This document shows positions 43,978-52,173 of a stretch of 64,000 nucleotides of DNA, in pieces. The notes beneath the pieces are model-generated. The model worked only from the letters and a program-made list of their open reading frames with translations, did not search any database and had not been told where the DNA came from. The stretch comes from Pseudovibrio sp. M1P-2-3 (GTDB lineage Bacteria > Pseudomonadota > Alphaproteobacteria > Rhizobiales > Stappiaceae). Within the stretch, counting starts at the first letter, position 1. Each line of letters opens with the position of its first letter. The translations under genes were made by a program, and so were the position numbers. The stretch is from the NCBI RefSeq assembly GCF_031501865.1, contig NZ_JARRCW010000001.1, positions 1,363,501 through 1,427,500 on the forward strand, read 5' to 3'.

Positions 43978-44909
43978 GCCGTTTTTGGTTGCCATTGCCG
44001 GTCCGCTTTTATGAGAGCGTTTGCCAGTTCGATTAGCTTACGCATGAGAGCTATTATGGCGATTTTGGGAGGCTTACCAGCCGCTCGCATCTGGTTGTAT
44101 TTGGCTTTCAGGTCTGGATTATAACGGCTGGCAACAACGGCAGGCATGTAGAGTGCATCGCGTACCGGCTTGCGCCCTGCTTGAATAAAAGCAGCGCCCC
44201 GCCAGCGTCCTGACTGGCGGGTCATGGGGGCCAGCCCCGCCAGAGCAGCGGCCTGTTTACGGGATAATTGTCCAAGCTCTGGCATTTCAATCACCAGCGC
44301 CGCGACGGCGACCTGTCCCAGCCCGGGAATAGAGTGTAAAATCTTTGCTGCCCGCGCCCTTTGAGGGCTCTGCTCAATTTGCTTTTGAGTTTCGGCGTTA
44401 AGGGCCTCCAATTGCTTTCGCACGAGTTTCAGGCGTTGCTGTGTCTGTTTGCGAACCAGGTTCACCCGTTGTGTTTTCAACCGGTTCTCCAGTTGCGTGG
44501 CTTCTTTTACAAGAGCTTGACGTGCAACGCGTATCTCTTTGAGATGACATAGGCTTGCATCGACTGGCTTGTCTGGTTCCAACTGGAAATCCTGCCCCAT
44601 TTGGGCCAGCAGGCGCGCATCAATCCGGTCCGTCTTCGCCCTCTTGCCTTTGGCCTGTGCAAACCGGCGTGCTTGCCATGGGTTAACTTTGCTCAGAGGA
44701 TAGGAACCCGACAATGCCAACTCAAAAGCGCCGTGATAAGAACCTGTGGGTTCAAAAATAATTCGAGCGACAGGCAGGCCTTTCAGCCAGCTTTTTAACT
44801 GTCTGTACCCTGCAGCTGTATTGGTAAACTGCTTGCTCTGCTCATCCGGCAGGCAGTACACATCAAGATGGTCTTTCGAAATATCGACACCAATGGTAAC
44901 CTCAGACAT
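43974..44909 (-). CDS. IS110 family transposase (DEDD recombinase)
   Basis: A 311-residue recombinase with an N-terminal RuvC-like DEDD domain (TIGVDISKDHLDVYCLP, IIFEPTGSYHGAF, KTDRIDARLLAQMGQ) and a C-terminal Tnp20 domain (ILHSIPGLGQVAVAALVIEMPEL, LAGLAPMTRQSGRWRGAAFIQAGRKPVRDALY) whose serine is catalytic in the family. It acts with a noncoding bridge RNA. The stop codon TGA overlaps the TTGACC hexamer in the right end. The coding frame is intact, so the element may be active. Confidence 0.93.
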   Translation of the reverse strand: MSEVTIGVDISKDHLDVYCLPDEQSKQFTNTAAGYRQLKSWLKGLPVARIIFEPTGSYHGAFELALSGSYPLSKVNPWQARRFAQAKGKRAKTDRIDARLLAQMGQDFQLEPDKPVDASLCHLKEIRVARQALVKEATQLENRLKTQRVNLVRKQTQQRLKLVRKQLEALNAETQKQIEQSPQRARAAKILHSIPGLGQVAVAALVIEMPELGQLSRKQAAALAGLAPMTRQSGRWRGAAFIQAGRKPVRDALYMPAVVASRYNPDLKAKYNQMRAAGKPPKIAIIALMRKLIELANALIKADRQWQPKTA

Positions 44910-45097
44910 CTTCGCAAGTATCCTATGCTTGTCGTGCAGAGCTTTGGGCTGCTGCGTATCCGTTCAGGCCTGTTGCGAAGACGGTGGCCGATCATACTCT
45001 AAAACGGTCCCTTGTGACCTAGCGCGTCCCGATCCGACCACCGCCACTGCCCTCCCGACTCAATACGGTGGCCATTGGCCTATATTCGCAGAAGACA
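44910..45097 (-). ncRNA. Bridge RNA of IS110 element ISa, guides readable
   Basis: On the minus strand 5' to 3': ACGCGCT (45027-45021) equals the left target flank plus core; a GGTC/GACC hairpin follows; TTAGAG (45002-44997) is complementary to the right target CTCTAA; ACGGATAC (44963-44956) equals the element's right-end donor; a GCAG/CTGC hairpin follows; GACAAG (44933-44928) is complementary to the left-end donor CTTGTC. Target loop first, donor loop second, is the IS621 order. The start is set by the junction promoter -10. Confidence 0.85.
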
Positions 45098-45103
45098 CTA
45101 AAA

Positions 45104-45109
45104 AGCATA
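45104..45109 (-). promoter_or_regulatory. -10 half of the junction promoter in the left end of ISa
   Basis: TATGCT (minus strand) lies 5 bases inside the left end. Combined with TTGACC of the right end it has a 17-base spacer. In the integrated state the matching upstream hexamer is R1 DNA, so expression should be low. Confidence 0.7.
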
Positions 45110-45114
45110 AGACA

Positions 45115-45219
45115 AGCGCGTTCCGTTTGATTGAGTTCAATCAAACGACAAGAATTCGCTCAAACTAAATAAGTTAGAGTGCAAAGCGTGAATACAAATG
45201 AACGCGATGTGCTCTAAAA
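45115..45219 (+). repeat. 105-bp intergenic repeat R1, copy interrupted by ISa
   Basis: AGCGCGTTCCGTTTGATTG... to ...GAACGCGATGTGCTCTAAAA, matching 39105-39212 with the same 10-bp hairpin (45124-45147, loop AGTT). Its first bases TTAGAG remain at 43956-43961 on the other side of the IS110 element. Confidence 0.85.
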
Positions 45220-45455
45220 TATAAGGCTATAGGTTTGTAGTGCTTCCGAGGTATCGTGTATCCATCCTATTAGTATTTAATGGGCGAAATTGTTTTTTTA
45301 TTAGTAGTATGTTTACACCTCAAATTAAAAACTTGTTAAGTTTGTAGAAAGTAATTATTAAACTGCCTATTGTTTATGATGGAATGGATGCCTCTCCCGG
45401 CGCATTTCTGCAATACTGAGCAGAGTGTAGCTTTTGGAAAAAGAGGGACGCAACC

Positions 45456-46484
45456 ATGAAGAACCTTGCCGTTGTTGGAGTTGATTTATCAAAGAACGTT
45501 TTTCAACTGCATGGAGCCGCTGCAGACGGACATGTCGTATTTTCAAAGAAGGTTTCTCGTGCGGGTTTTTTGAAGGCTTTGGGTAAGCTGCCAACTTGTC
45601 TTGTCGCAATGGAGGCTTGTGCGAGTTCCCATTATTGGGGAAGAGAGGTGGGAAAGCTGGGGCACGAGGTTCGCTTGATTGCGCCGATTTACGTCAAACC
45701 CTTTGTTAAGCGCCAGAAAAACGACGCCAACGATGCTTTTGCCATTGCCGAAGCCGCCGCCCGTCCCACCATGCGCTTTGTGGAGGTCAAAAGCGAACTT
45801 CAACAGGCCCGTTCGATGGTGTTCCGCACCCGTGAGATTCTGGTGCGCCAGCGAACCCAAATGATTAACGCGCTGCGGGCGCATTTGGCCGAACATGGAC
45901 TGGTCGTCCCTCATGGCGCGGTCCATGTTGAGAAGCTGAGGCAGCGTCTTGAAGCGGATGGGGGACATCTTCCTGAGATTGTTCATGAAATGGCGAGGTT
46001 GTACTTTGAACAGATTGGCGAGCATACGCAAAAGATTAAGGTGCTTGAGAAAAAACTTCAGACATTGGCCAGAAACAGTGGTACGGCAAAAATTCTGCAA
46101 ACCATTCCCGGGCTCGGCCCAATCACCGCGATAGCGATAGAGGCTTTTGCCCCCGCAATGGCCACGTTCAAGCGCGGGCGGGATTTCGCCGCTTGGCTGG
46201 GCCTGGTTCCCAAGCAGCACTCAACGGGGGGCAAAACGCGGCTTGGGAAGACGTCTAAAGCCGGCCAGCGTGATATTCGCAGGCTGCTGATTATTGGCGC
46301 GACAACAGTTATTTGGTGGGCCCGCAAAAAAGGCGCGCCCCGGCATCCGTGGCTTGAGGCCTTGCTGGCAAGAAAAGCTCCTCTGGTGGCCGCTGTGGCG
46401 CTGGCAAATAAAATGGCGCGAACAGTATGGGCAATGATAACAAAGGGAGAAACCTATCGAGATCCGGCAAGCATGGCTGTGTGA
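45456..46484 (+). CDS. IS110 family transposase (IS1111 group)
   Basis: A 342-residue DEDD recombinase: AVVGVDLSKNVFQLHGA, VAMEACASSHYWGREV, VKPFVKRQKNDANDAFAIAEAAARP in the RuvC-like part and ILQTIPGLGPITAIAIEAFAP, FAAWLGLVPKQHSTGGKTRLGKTSKAGQRDIRRLL in the Tnp20 part. The last is the IS1111-group signature. The start follows AAGAGGGACGCAACC. The frame is intact. It shares about half its residues with the ISc transposase at 61947, so they are separate subfamilies. Confidence 0.93.
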   Translation: MKNLAVVGVDLSKNVFQLHGAAADGHVVFSKKVSRAGFLKALGKLPTCLVAMEACASSHYWGREVGKLGHEVRLIAPIYVKPFVKRQKNDANDAFAIAEAAARPTMRFVEVKSELQQARSMVFRTREILVRQRTQMINALRAHLAEHGLVVPHGAVHVEKLRQRLEADGGHLPEIVHEMARLYFEQIGEHTQKIKVLEKKLQTLARNSGTAKILQTIPGLGPITAIAIEAFAPAMATFKRGRDFAAWLGLVPKQHSTGGKTRLGKTSKAGQRDIRRLLIIGATTVIWWARKKGAPRHPWLEALLARKAPLVAAVALANKMARTVWAMITKGETYRDPASMAV

Positions 46485-46569
46485 ACGTGGCTTGTTTCGT
46501 CGGTAAGCCGGGAGGGATTGCAAGGGACATCTGACAGTTAAGGACCCAGGATCACTAAGATCGGATCAG

Positions 46570-46690
46570 GAAAACCAGTTTGCGACACGGAGCTTTGAGC
46601 TCGTGGTTATGATATTGGACCTGATCGGCGCTTATCCATAACGGCCCGCGAGGACAAAATCTTGCAAAAAGGCCTGATACACGTGCGCAC
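46570..46690 (+). ncRNA. Guide (seek/bridge-type) RNA of ISb
   Basis: Downstream of the transposase. TTTGCGACA (46579-46587) is fully complementary to the right flank TGTCGCAAA; a GAGC/GCTC hairpin follows; TGGTTATG (46604-46611) matches the left flank TGTTTATG at 7 of 8. Then TCCATAA (46635-46641) is near-complementary to the left donor TGATGGA and ATACACG (46677-46683) near-identical to right-end ATACATG, framing a GGCC...GGCC stem. The RNA ends are not known; the same architecture is conserved in ISc. Confidence 0.72.
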
Positions 46691-46972
46691 TTGATCCCAT
46701 GGTTTTTACGTCTGAGTAACTCTCGCATTGACTAAGGCATCCATACATGTCGCAAATAAACAGAAGTTTAAATTTGTAGTTAAATTTACTTCTATGAGTA
46801 AAGTGCAAAAAAGAACTGCTAAAATTTTCATACATATAAATTGAAGATTACCCAAACTCATCAAACTAAGGAATATTATCTGAACTTATGGGCCTAAACG
46901 CTACCTGACTTTCCTGCTTGAGCAGCTTTGTCAATTATTTGCTTTGCTATCCTGTTTCTTAGAAGGAACGCT

Positions 46973-48532
46973 ATGGGGAAATATACAATAGTTGCAATGA
47001 GCTTATGTGTAAGCCTACTGATTACATATCCATTTTTTTCTGCACAAAGCGATGAGGTGATGGGGGAAGCTGGAGTATTCTCTTTCGAGGCGTTTACGCG
47101 TTCTGTAGAAGAGGCTGCAAAGAATGTAAACGTCAGGGAAGATGGTTTTCCGGCTCTGCCCGAGTGGCTACTCTCTTTGACCTATGATCAGCATAGGGCT
47201 ATTCGCTTTAAATCAGAGGATGCTCTATGGCGGGACAATAAGCTAGGCTACGAACTGCAAGCGTTTCATCCAGGCTGGCTTTTCCAAACCCCTGTATCAG
47301 TTTACGAAGTTGTGAATGGAGTGGTTGTACCACTTCAGTTTTCTACTTCCCAATTTACCTATGGTTCTTTTTTTAAGCCAGAGATTACTCAAGGGTTTGA
47401 ACTTTCAGGAGTTGCGGGATTTCGTTTGCATTACCCTATAAACCGTATTGGATATAAAGATGAGCTGATCTCATTTTTGGGGGCAAGCTACTTTAGAGCT
47501 TTGGGGCGAGGGAGTGCCTATGGCCTTTCTGCAAGAGGTCTTGCTGTTAATACGGCCACTGGAAAGCCTGAGGAGTTTCCCACCTTTAGACGTTTTTATG
47601 TCGAAAGACCGCTCACCAAAGAGAGCAGTATACGGGTCTGGGCCGAACTGGTTAGTGAGAGTGTTCGTGGTGCCTATGAGTTTGTCATCGAACCGGGCGC
47701 AACAACTCAAGTCAACGTAATCGCCCGCTTGTTTATTATTAAACCAATAGAGCGGTTAGGAATTGCCCCTTTAACATCCATGTATTTACATGGAGAGAAT
47801 GATCGCAGACGAGTAGATGACTTCCGGCCTGAGGTCCACGATAGTGATGGCCTGTCCCTGCAACTTGGAAGTGGGGAAAATTTGTGGCGTCCCCTCACTA
47901 ACCCTGAAAAACTGCAACTCTCATTTATTGGTGCTGAAAATCCAAAGAGTTTTGGACTGTTGCAACGTGATAGGGATAGGGAGCACTATCAAGATTTGGA
48001 GGCACATTATGAGCGCCGTCCAAGCCTAGTCATTGAACCAAAAAGTGACTGGGGAGAAGGTGAAGTGGTTCTTGCTGAAATTCCCTCGGATAAGGAGACC
48101 AATGATAACATTGTTGCTTTTTGGACACCAAAAAAACCGGTCAAACCCGGCGACTTTTTAGAGTATCATTATTCAATGCGGTGGGGTGATGAGGAGCCTC
48201 TTTTGCCGGATTTGGGTAAGGTATTGCAGACCCGCACTGGAAAGGCTGGTCATGCGGCCAGAGATGCAAATCCATATCACCGCAAGTTTGTTGTCGATTT
48301 TGTTGCGCAAAACCTTTCATCTCTCTCTTATGCAGAGGAGGTAAAACCTCAAGTTACTATGCTTAATGGAGAGGTGGATACAGTGCTGGTCACTCGTATC
48401 AACCAACAGCGGTGGCGCGCATTTCTGGATGTGACACGAAATGATCTTTCTGTTCCTGTTGAGTTGAAACTCAAATTAAAAGCGCGGGATACATCACTGT
48501 CAGAGACCTGGTTATACCAGTGGGGAGAGTAG
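46973..48532 (+). CDS. opgG: Periplasmic glucan biosynthesis protein OpgG
   Basis: A 519-residue periplasmic protein needed to branch and release osmoregulated periplasmic glucans. A signal peptide (MGKYTIVAMSLCVSLLITYPFFSA) precedes the domain that begins FSFEAFTRSVEEAAKN; LGYELQAFHPGWLFQTPVSVYEV, GASYFRALGRGSAYGLSARGLAV and LHGENDRRRVDDFRPEVHDSDGL are MdoG signatures. The ATG at 46973 follows AGAAGGAACGCT and is preferred to an upstream frame start. It is the first gene of an opg operon (61-residue protein, opgH) and lies 225 bases after ISb. Confidence 0.95.
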   Translation: MGKYTIVAMSLCVSLLITYPFFSAQSDEVMGEAGVFSFEAFTRSVEEAAKNVNVREDGFPALPEWLLSLTYDQHRAIRFKSEDALWRDNKLGYELQAFHPGWLFQTPVSVYEVVNGVVVPLQFSTSQFTYGSFFKPEITQGFELSGVAGFRLHYPINRIGYKDELISFLGASYFRALGRGSAYGLSARGLAVNTATGKPEEFPTFRRFYVERPLTKESSIRVWAELVSESVRGAYEFVIEPGATTQVNVIARLFIIKPIERLGIAPLTSMYLHGENDRRRVDDFRPEVHDSDGLSLQLGSGENLWRPLTNPEKLQLSFIGAENPKSFGLLQRDRDREHYQDLEAHYERRPSLVIEPKSDWGEGEVVLAEIPSDKETNDNIVAFWTPKKPVKPGDFLEYHYSMRWGDEEPLLPDLGKVLQTRTGKAGHAARDANPYHRKFVVDFVAQNLSSLSYAEEVKPQVTMLNGEVDTVLVTRINQQRWRAFLDVTRNDLSVPVELKLKLKARDTSLSETWLYQWGE

Positions 48533-48537
48533 TCGAA

Positions 48538-48723
48538 ATGAATGCACCCGAGCGTCGCATTGACGCGTTAGCCCATATAAAAAACACAGATCAAAGGGGA
48601 CCTTCCGAGCCTTTGTCTATGCCGGAGCAGGACTTGAGTTGGCCGCGCCTGAATCCACTGAAAATCTACCGGAACTTCTTTGACTTCTCAATTTATTACC
48701 TAAAAAAACTCAGAGGAACCTGA
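48538..48723 (+). CDS. Small protein between opgG and opgH
   Basis: A 61-residue reading frame MNAPERRIDALAHIKN... with a polar N-terminal half and a basic C-terminus (RLNPLKIYRNFFDFSIYYLKKLRG). The start is 5 bases after opgG with GGAGAG before it, and opgH starts 20 bases after its end, so the gap is filled exactly. I do not recognise a family. It could be a small accessory factor of OpgH; alternatively it is a displaced remnant of the longer N-terminal extension seen in larger OpgH proteins. Confidence 0.5.
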   Translation: MNAPERRIDALAHIKNTDQRGPSEPLSMPEQDLSWPRLNPLKIYRNFFDFSIYYLKKLRGT

Positions 48724-48743
48724 GAGCGTAAAGTGGTCTTTAC

Positions 48744-50564
48744 ATGAGTTCTCGACAAAACAAATTGACGTATAGGCGCGTGAGTGCCTTGATTTTCCCA
48801 CTATGCCTTTGCTTATGCGCGGTTATGCTGTGGGCCCGATATCTGGCCGAAGATGGACTTTCCGCCTTGGATTACTCTCGGTTGACTCTATTGGCTTTCG
48901 GGTCCCTCTGGCTGTCTTGGGGAGCAAGCATTGTTATTTTGGGCCTACTTTTTACACAAAAACACATAGCTAAGGGCGTTGAGCGCGACGATCGCGGGAT
49001 AAAAAATCTCGATAAAATGACTGCAATTGTTGTGCCCATATTCAACGAAAATCCAGCAGATGTCTTCGCCCGTGTCGAGGCGCTGAGCAAGGAACTTACC
49101 AAACAAGACCTCGGTTCGCTGTTCGCGATTCATTTTTTATCCGATACATCTTGCGATGAAGTATTGACGGCCGAACAATTACTGTTCGCTTACTTTCAAA
49201 GGAGAAATTCATCGGGGCCAATGAGTTACTACCGGCATCGATCCTGCAATAAGGGTAGAAAAGCAGGAAATATTGCCGAGTTTCTCGGACGTTGTGGTGG
49301 GGCCTATGAGTTTGTGACCGTTTTGGATGCTGATAGCTTGATGAGTGCGCAGGTGCTGCGGAAGATGGTCTTAAAAATGGAGCGGGAACCGAAGCTGGGT
49401 CTGCTTCAGACCCTCCCCATAATTACAGGGCAAAAGTCGCTGCTTGGGCGCTTGCTGGAATTTTCCTCACGCTTGCATTCTAAGGCTTTTGCCCGCGGTT
49501 TGGCCAGTATTCAAGGCCATATGGGGCCATATTGGGGGCATAATGCCATCTTCCGCAGTCGGGCATTTACTGAAAACTGTGGCCTTCCCCAATTAAAGGG
49601 ACGCAAACCATTAGGTGGGCATATCCTCAGCCACGATACTGTGGAAGCGGCTCTGTTGGTTAGAGGGGGCTGGTCAGTGCGTTGTGACCCTGAGCTGATC
49701 GGCTCCTATGAAGGGGCACCGGAGACGCTGCTGGGATATGCGGCAAGAGATCGACGTTGGTGTCAGGGCAACCTGCAACACGCAAAAATTATTGGGGCTC
49801 GTGGTTTAAAAGGCTGGAGCCGTTTTTCTCTCGCTCTTGGCATTGCCGCTTATGTCTCTGCTCCACTGTGGTTTCTTTTTATCAGCCTAAGTATAGTTGC
49901 CCCTATTTTTTTAGATCGACATCAATTCTTTAGTGAGTATGGGGGGGCGGCTACATTTCCACTCATTGGCTCGCGCGAGGGGTGGACCTTGGTTATAGGG
50001 ATTGCGGTGCTCCTTATTGCTCCCCAAATACTATCGGGGCTTGAAGGGTTTTCACGCCTTAAAAACCGTGGGGTACGCCACTATTACGGAGCGGTTTTGA
50101 CTTTTTTAATTATGGCGATGCTCGCGCCGGTGATGATGATGTTCCAATGCCGCGCAATTCTTGACATCCTTTTGGGGAGAGACTGCGGTTGGACCGCTGC
50201 CCACCGAAGTGGGGAGACACTTTCTTTTTCAAGCTGCTGCTTAGGGACTTGGTGGATAACCCTTTTTGGGAGCATGACCCTCTTGGTTCTTTGGTTAGGG
50301 AGTGGAACGGGAGGGCAGGGTACTCCTCTATTGCTCTGGATATTGCCTGTTGCGCTACCGTTGCTGCTTGCTCCGTTCTTGGTTTGGCTCACAGCGCTTC
50401 CAGTTTCTAACAAAGTGGCACAACGTTTGGGTCTAGCCTTGAAAGATGAATATGAAGGGCATGATTCCCTGACCTCAGCCTATAAAGAGGCGCTGAGAGA
50501 TTATTGCAACTACAAGGATGTTTCGGGTGTAGAGAGGAGAAGCGATGGGGTCTACGCTCTCTAA
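48744..50564 (+). CDS. opgH: Glucans biosynthesis glucosyltransferase OpgH
   Basis: A 606-residue GT2-type membrane glucosyltransferase that polymerises the glucan backbone from UDP-glucose. About seven hydrophobic segments surround a cytoplasmic domain: IVVPIFNENPADV, FLSDTSCDE, RHRSCNKGRKAGNIAEFL, TVLDADSLMS (DxD), GGHILSHDTVEAALLVRGGW and RDRRWCQGNLQH (QxxRW-like). The short length fits alphaproteobacterial OpgH, which lack the extended termini of the E. coli form. It overlaps the GT39 gene by 20 bases, so the two are coupled. Confidence 0.93.
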   Translation: MSSRQNKLTYRRVSALIFPLCLCLCAVMLWARYLAEDGLSALDYSRLTLLAFGSLWLSWGASIVILGLLFTQKHIAKGVERDDRGIKNLDKMTAIVVPIFNENPADVFARVEALSKELTKQDLGSLFAIHFLSDTSCDEVLTAEQLLFAYFQRRNSSGPMSYYRHRSCNKGRKAGNIAEFLGRCGGAYEFVTVLDADSLMSAQVLRKMVLKMEREPKLGLLQTLPIITGQKSLLGRLLEFSSRLHSKAFARGLASIQGHMGPYWGHNAIFRSRAFTENCGLPQLKGRKPLGGHILSHDTVEAALLVRGGWSVRCDPELIGSYEGAPETLLGYAARDRRWCQGNLQHAKIIGARGLKGWSRFSLALGIAAYVSAPLWFLFISLSIVAPIFLDRHQFFSEYGGAATFPLIGSREGWTLVIGIAVLLIAPQILSGLEGFSRLKNRGVRHYYGAVLTFLIMAMLAPVMMMFQCRAILDILLGRDCGWTAAHRSGETLSFSSCCLGTWWITLFGSMTLLVLWLGSGTGGQGTPLLLWILPVALPLLLAPFLVWLTALPVSNKVAQRLGLALKDEYEGHDSLTSAYKEALRDYCNYKDVSGVERRSDGVYAL

Positions 50565-52161
50565 AACACAACGCATGAGAAATGTGCGTTTCCCTCATTT
50601 ATGGAAGACCTCTTCGGTCGTGTTGTTCAGCCCTTTAGGTATCTTAGCCTTATATTGCGTGTTCAATGCTGTTCTTCGTGCAGCCATCTCCCCGACGCTG
50701 GGAACAGATGACATGTTTGAAAATGTCTTTGTTCAAGATTTGCGGTTAGGCTATGAACTGCGTCAACCGCCTCTTTATGAATGGCTTCTTTATATGGTCC
50801 AGCAGATTGTCGGGCCAACGATCTGGAGTTTTCAGATTGTAAAGTATACGTGTGTCTTTATTGCCGGTGTGTTTATCTATGCAATCGCACAGCTGGCTAT
50901 TCCTTCAAAAAGCCTCGCTGGCTTAAGCCTTTATTCCTATGTGCTGCTGTTCCAGATTGGTTTCAATCTGCATGAAGGGGTTACGCATACGGCAGTTCTC
51001 ATGGCGACCACCGCAATGACGACTTTTTATTTTGTCAGTCTTTTGTTGCAGCGAACCTTACTTAAAATCCTCGTGCTTGGTCTCGTAATGGGGCTGGGTT
51101 TTTTGTCGAAGTACTCCTTTATTGTTGTGCCCATTGGCCTGCTGTTCTCCGCATGCCTGCTTCCGTATTGGCGTCAAAAAATAAAAGTTGCTGACTGGGT
51201 TATCGGGGGAGGAGTTGCCTTGGCAATAATCAGCCCCTTTAGCTCTTGGGTTCTGACGGCGGATCAATCGTGGCCAATGAGTGTGCAGGGAGTTATGCTT
51301 AGTGGTGTTTCTCGGGCACATTGGCAAAGTGTGTTTCAAGGAGAGGTAACTCTTGCACTAAGCCTTTTAGGGTTTGCAAGTCCCCTCCTGCCAATCTTTT
51401 TGGGGCTTTATTGGCGGGAGCTGTTCTTTAAAACTCACTCAGACACTCCCTCTCTGGCGGTGCCCAAAGGCAGCATGGCTGATGAACTTACTCAACTTCT
51501 CATGGTCTTCATGCTTACAGCAGTCACTGTGGCGGCTGTAGGAATTGCCCTGAGCGGAGCGACCTATATTAAAGAACGGCTAATGCATCCATTCTTGTTG
51601 CTCTTACCGGTTTACCTGTTTGGCACTCTTGCCCGAAAGCCATTTAGCCCGCAGAAAAACTGGATAATGCAATGGATTATTCTGGGGTCGGTTCTCTTGG
51701 TTTTCTTGGTAAGAACTTTGGGCTTTTTGGCGCCTGATACGGTTAGTTGTGGTGGGACGTGTCGCCAGATGATGCCATATGCCAGATTTGTAGAGCGGTT
51801 GGAGCATGCTTTTCCAGAAATTTCGCGGGCGACAATCGTTTCTCTTGATGATTATACGGGCGGTAATATGCGGGCACACTTTCCAAAGGCTCGCCATAAG
51901 CTTGGAAAATTCACACCATCTATCGTGAGTTCCCAGCAGTGTTTTCTCATTTGGGATGCTGGAACTCATGAAACTCCAGTACCTCTTCAATCAGTGCTTG
52001 AAAAAAGCAGGTTCAAGGGTGATGCTCTGTCCCTCGCTGGGCAGATTCGGGCACAATCGTTTTTCAAAGTCAATTGGCCTCATCTTTGGAAAGAGGAAGG
52101 CTATCGCTTTTCGAGATGGGGAGTGGTTCGGCTGGAGCCTGCTAATAGAATATGCTTGTAG
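50545..52161 (+). CDS. GT39/ArnT-like membrane glycosyltransferase
   Basis: A 538-residue protein with about ten hydrophobic segments. The first periplasmic loop contains LGTDDMFENVFVQDLRLGYELRQPPLYEWLLYMVQQ, the DD/E motif of lipid-linked-sugar transferases of the PMT/ArnT type. It would move a sugar or aminosugar from a polyprenyl carrier to a periplasmic acceptor. Placement after opgH suggests decoration of glucans or lipid A; the acceptor is not known. The ATG follows GAGGAGAAGCG inside the opgH end. Confidence 0.82.
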   Translation: MGSTLSKTQRMRNVRFPHLWKTSSVVLFSPLGILALYCVFNAVLRAAISPTLGTDDMFENVFVQDLRLGYELRQPPLYEWLLYMVQQIVGPTIWSFQIVKYTCVFIAGVFIYAIAQLAIPSKSLAGLSLYSYVLLFQIGFNLHEGVTHTAVLMATTAMTTFYFVSLLLQRTLLKILVLGLVMGLGFLSKYSFIVVPIGLLFSACLLPYWRQKIKVADWVIGGGVALAIISPFSSWVLTADQSWPMSVQGVMLSGVSRAHWQSVFQGEVTLALSLLGFASPLLPIFLGLYWRELFFKTHSDTPSLAVPKGSMADELTQLLMVFMLTAVTVAAVGIALSGATYIKERLMHPFLLLLPVYLFGTLARKPFSPQKNWIMQWIILGSVLLVFLVRTLGFLAPDTVSCGGTCRQMMPYARFVERLEHAFPEISRATIVSLDDYTGGNMRAHFPKARHKLGKFTPSIVSSQQCFLIWDAGTHETPVPLQSVLEKSRFKGDALSLAGQIRAQSFFKVNWPHLWKEEGYRFSRWGVVRLEPANRICL

Positions 52162-52173
52162 GATTTTGATAGG

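Larger units (their letters stand above)
43962..45116 (-). mobile_element. IS110-group insertion sequence (ISa) inside repeat R1
   Basis: The element lies between ...TTAGAG (43956-43961) and AGCGCGTTCC (45115-), so the uninterrupted R1 sequence TTAGAGCGCGTTCC can be rebuilt with one 2-bp AG (CT on the element's strand) repeated at each end. In element orientation the left end carries a 205-base noncoding region and the right end is 12 bases after the transposase stop, the IS110-group layout. No terminal inverted repeats or longer target duplication are seen, as expected. Confidence 0.88.
45377..46747 (+). mobile_element. IS1111-group insertion sequence (ISb)
   Basis: Subterminal inverted repeats ATGGATGCCT (45384-45393) and AGGCATCCAT (46735-46744) flank the transposase. 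The left end extends 7 bases (TGATGGA) and the right 3 bases (ACA) beyond them, and TG (45377 and 46748) is repeated at both junctions as the exchange core. At 1371 bp it is nearly the length of ISc (1368 bp). The joined flanks TGTTTA-TG-TCGCAAATAAACA contain a short inverted repeat, a typical IS1111-group target. Confidence 0.82.
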
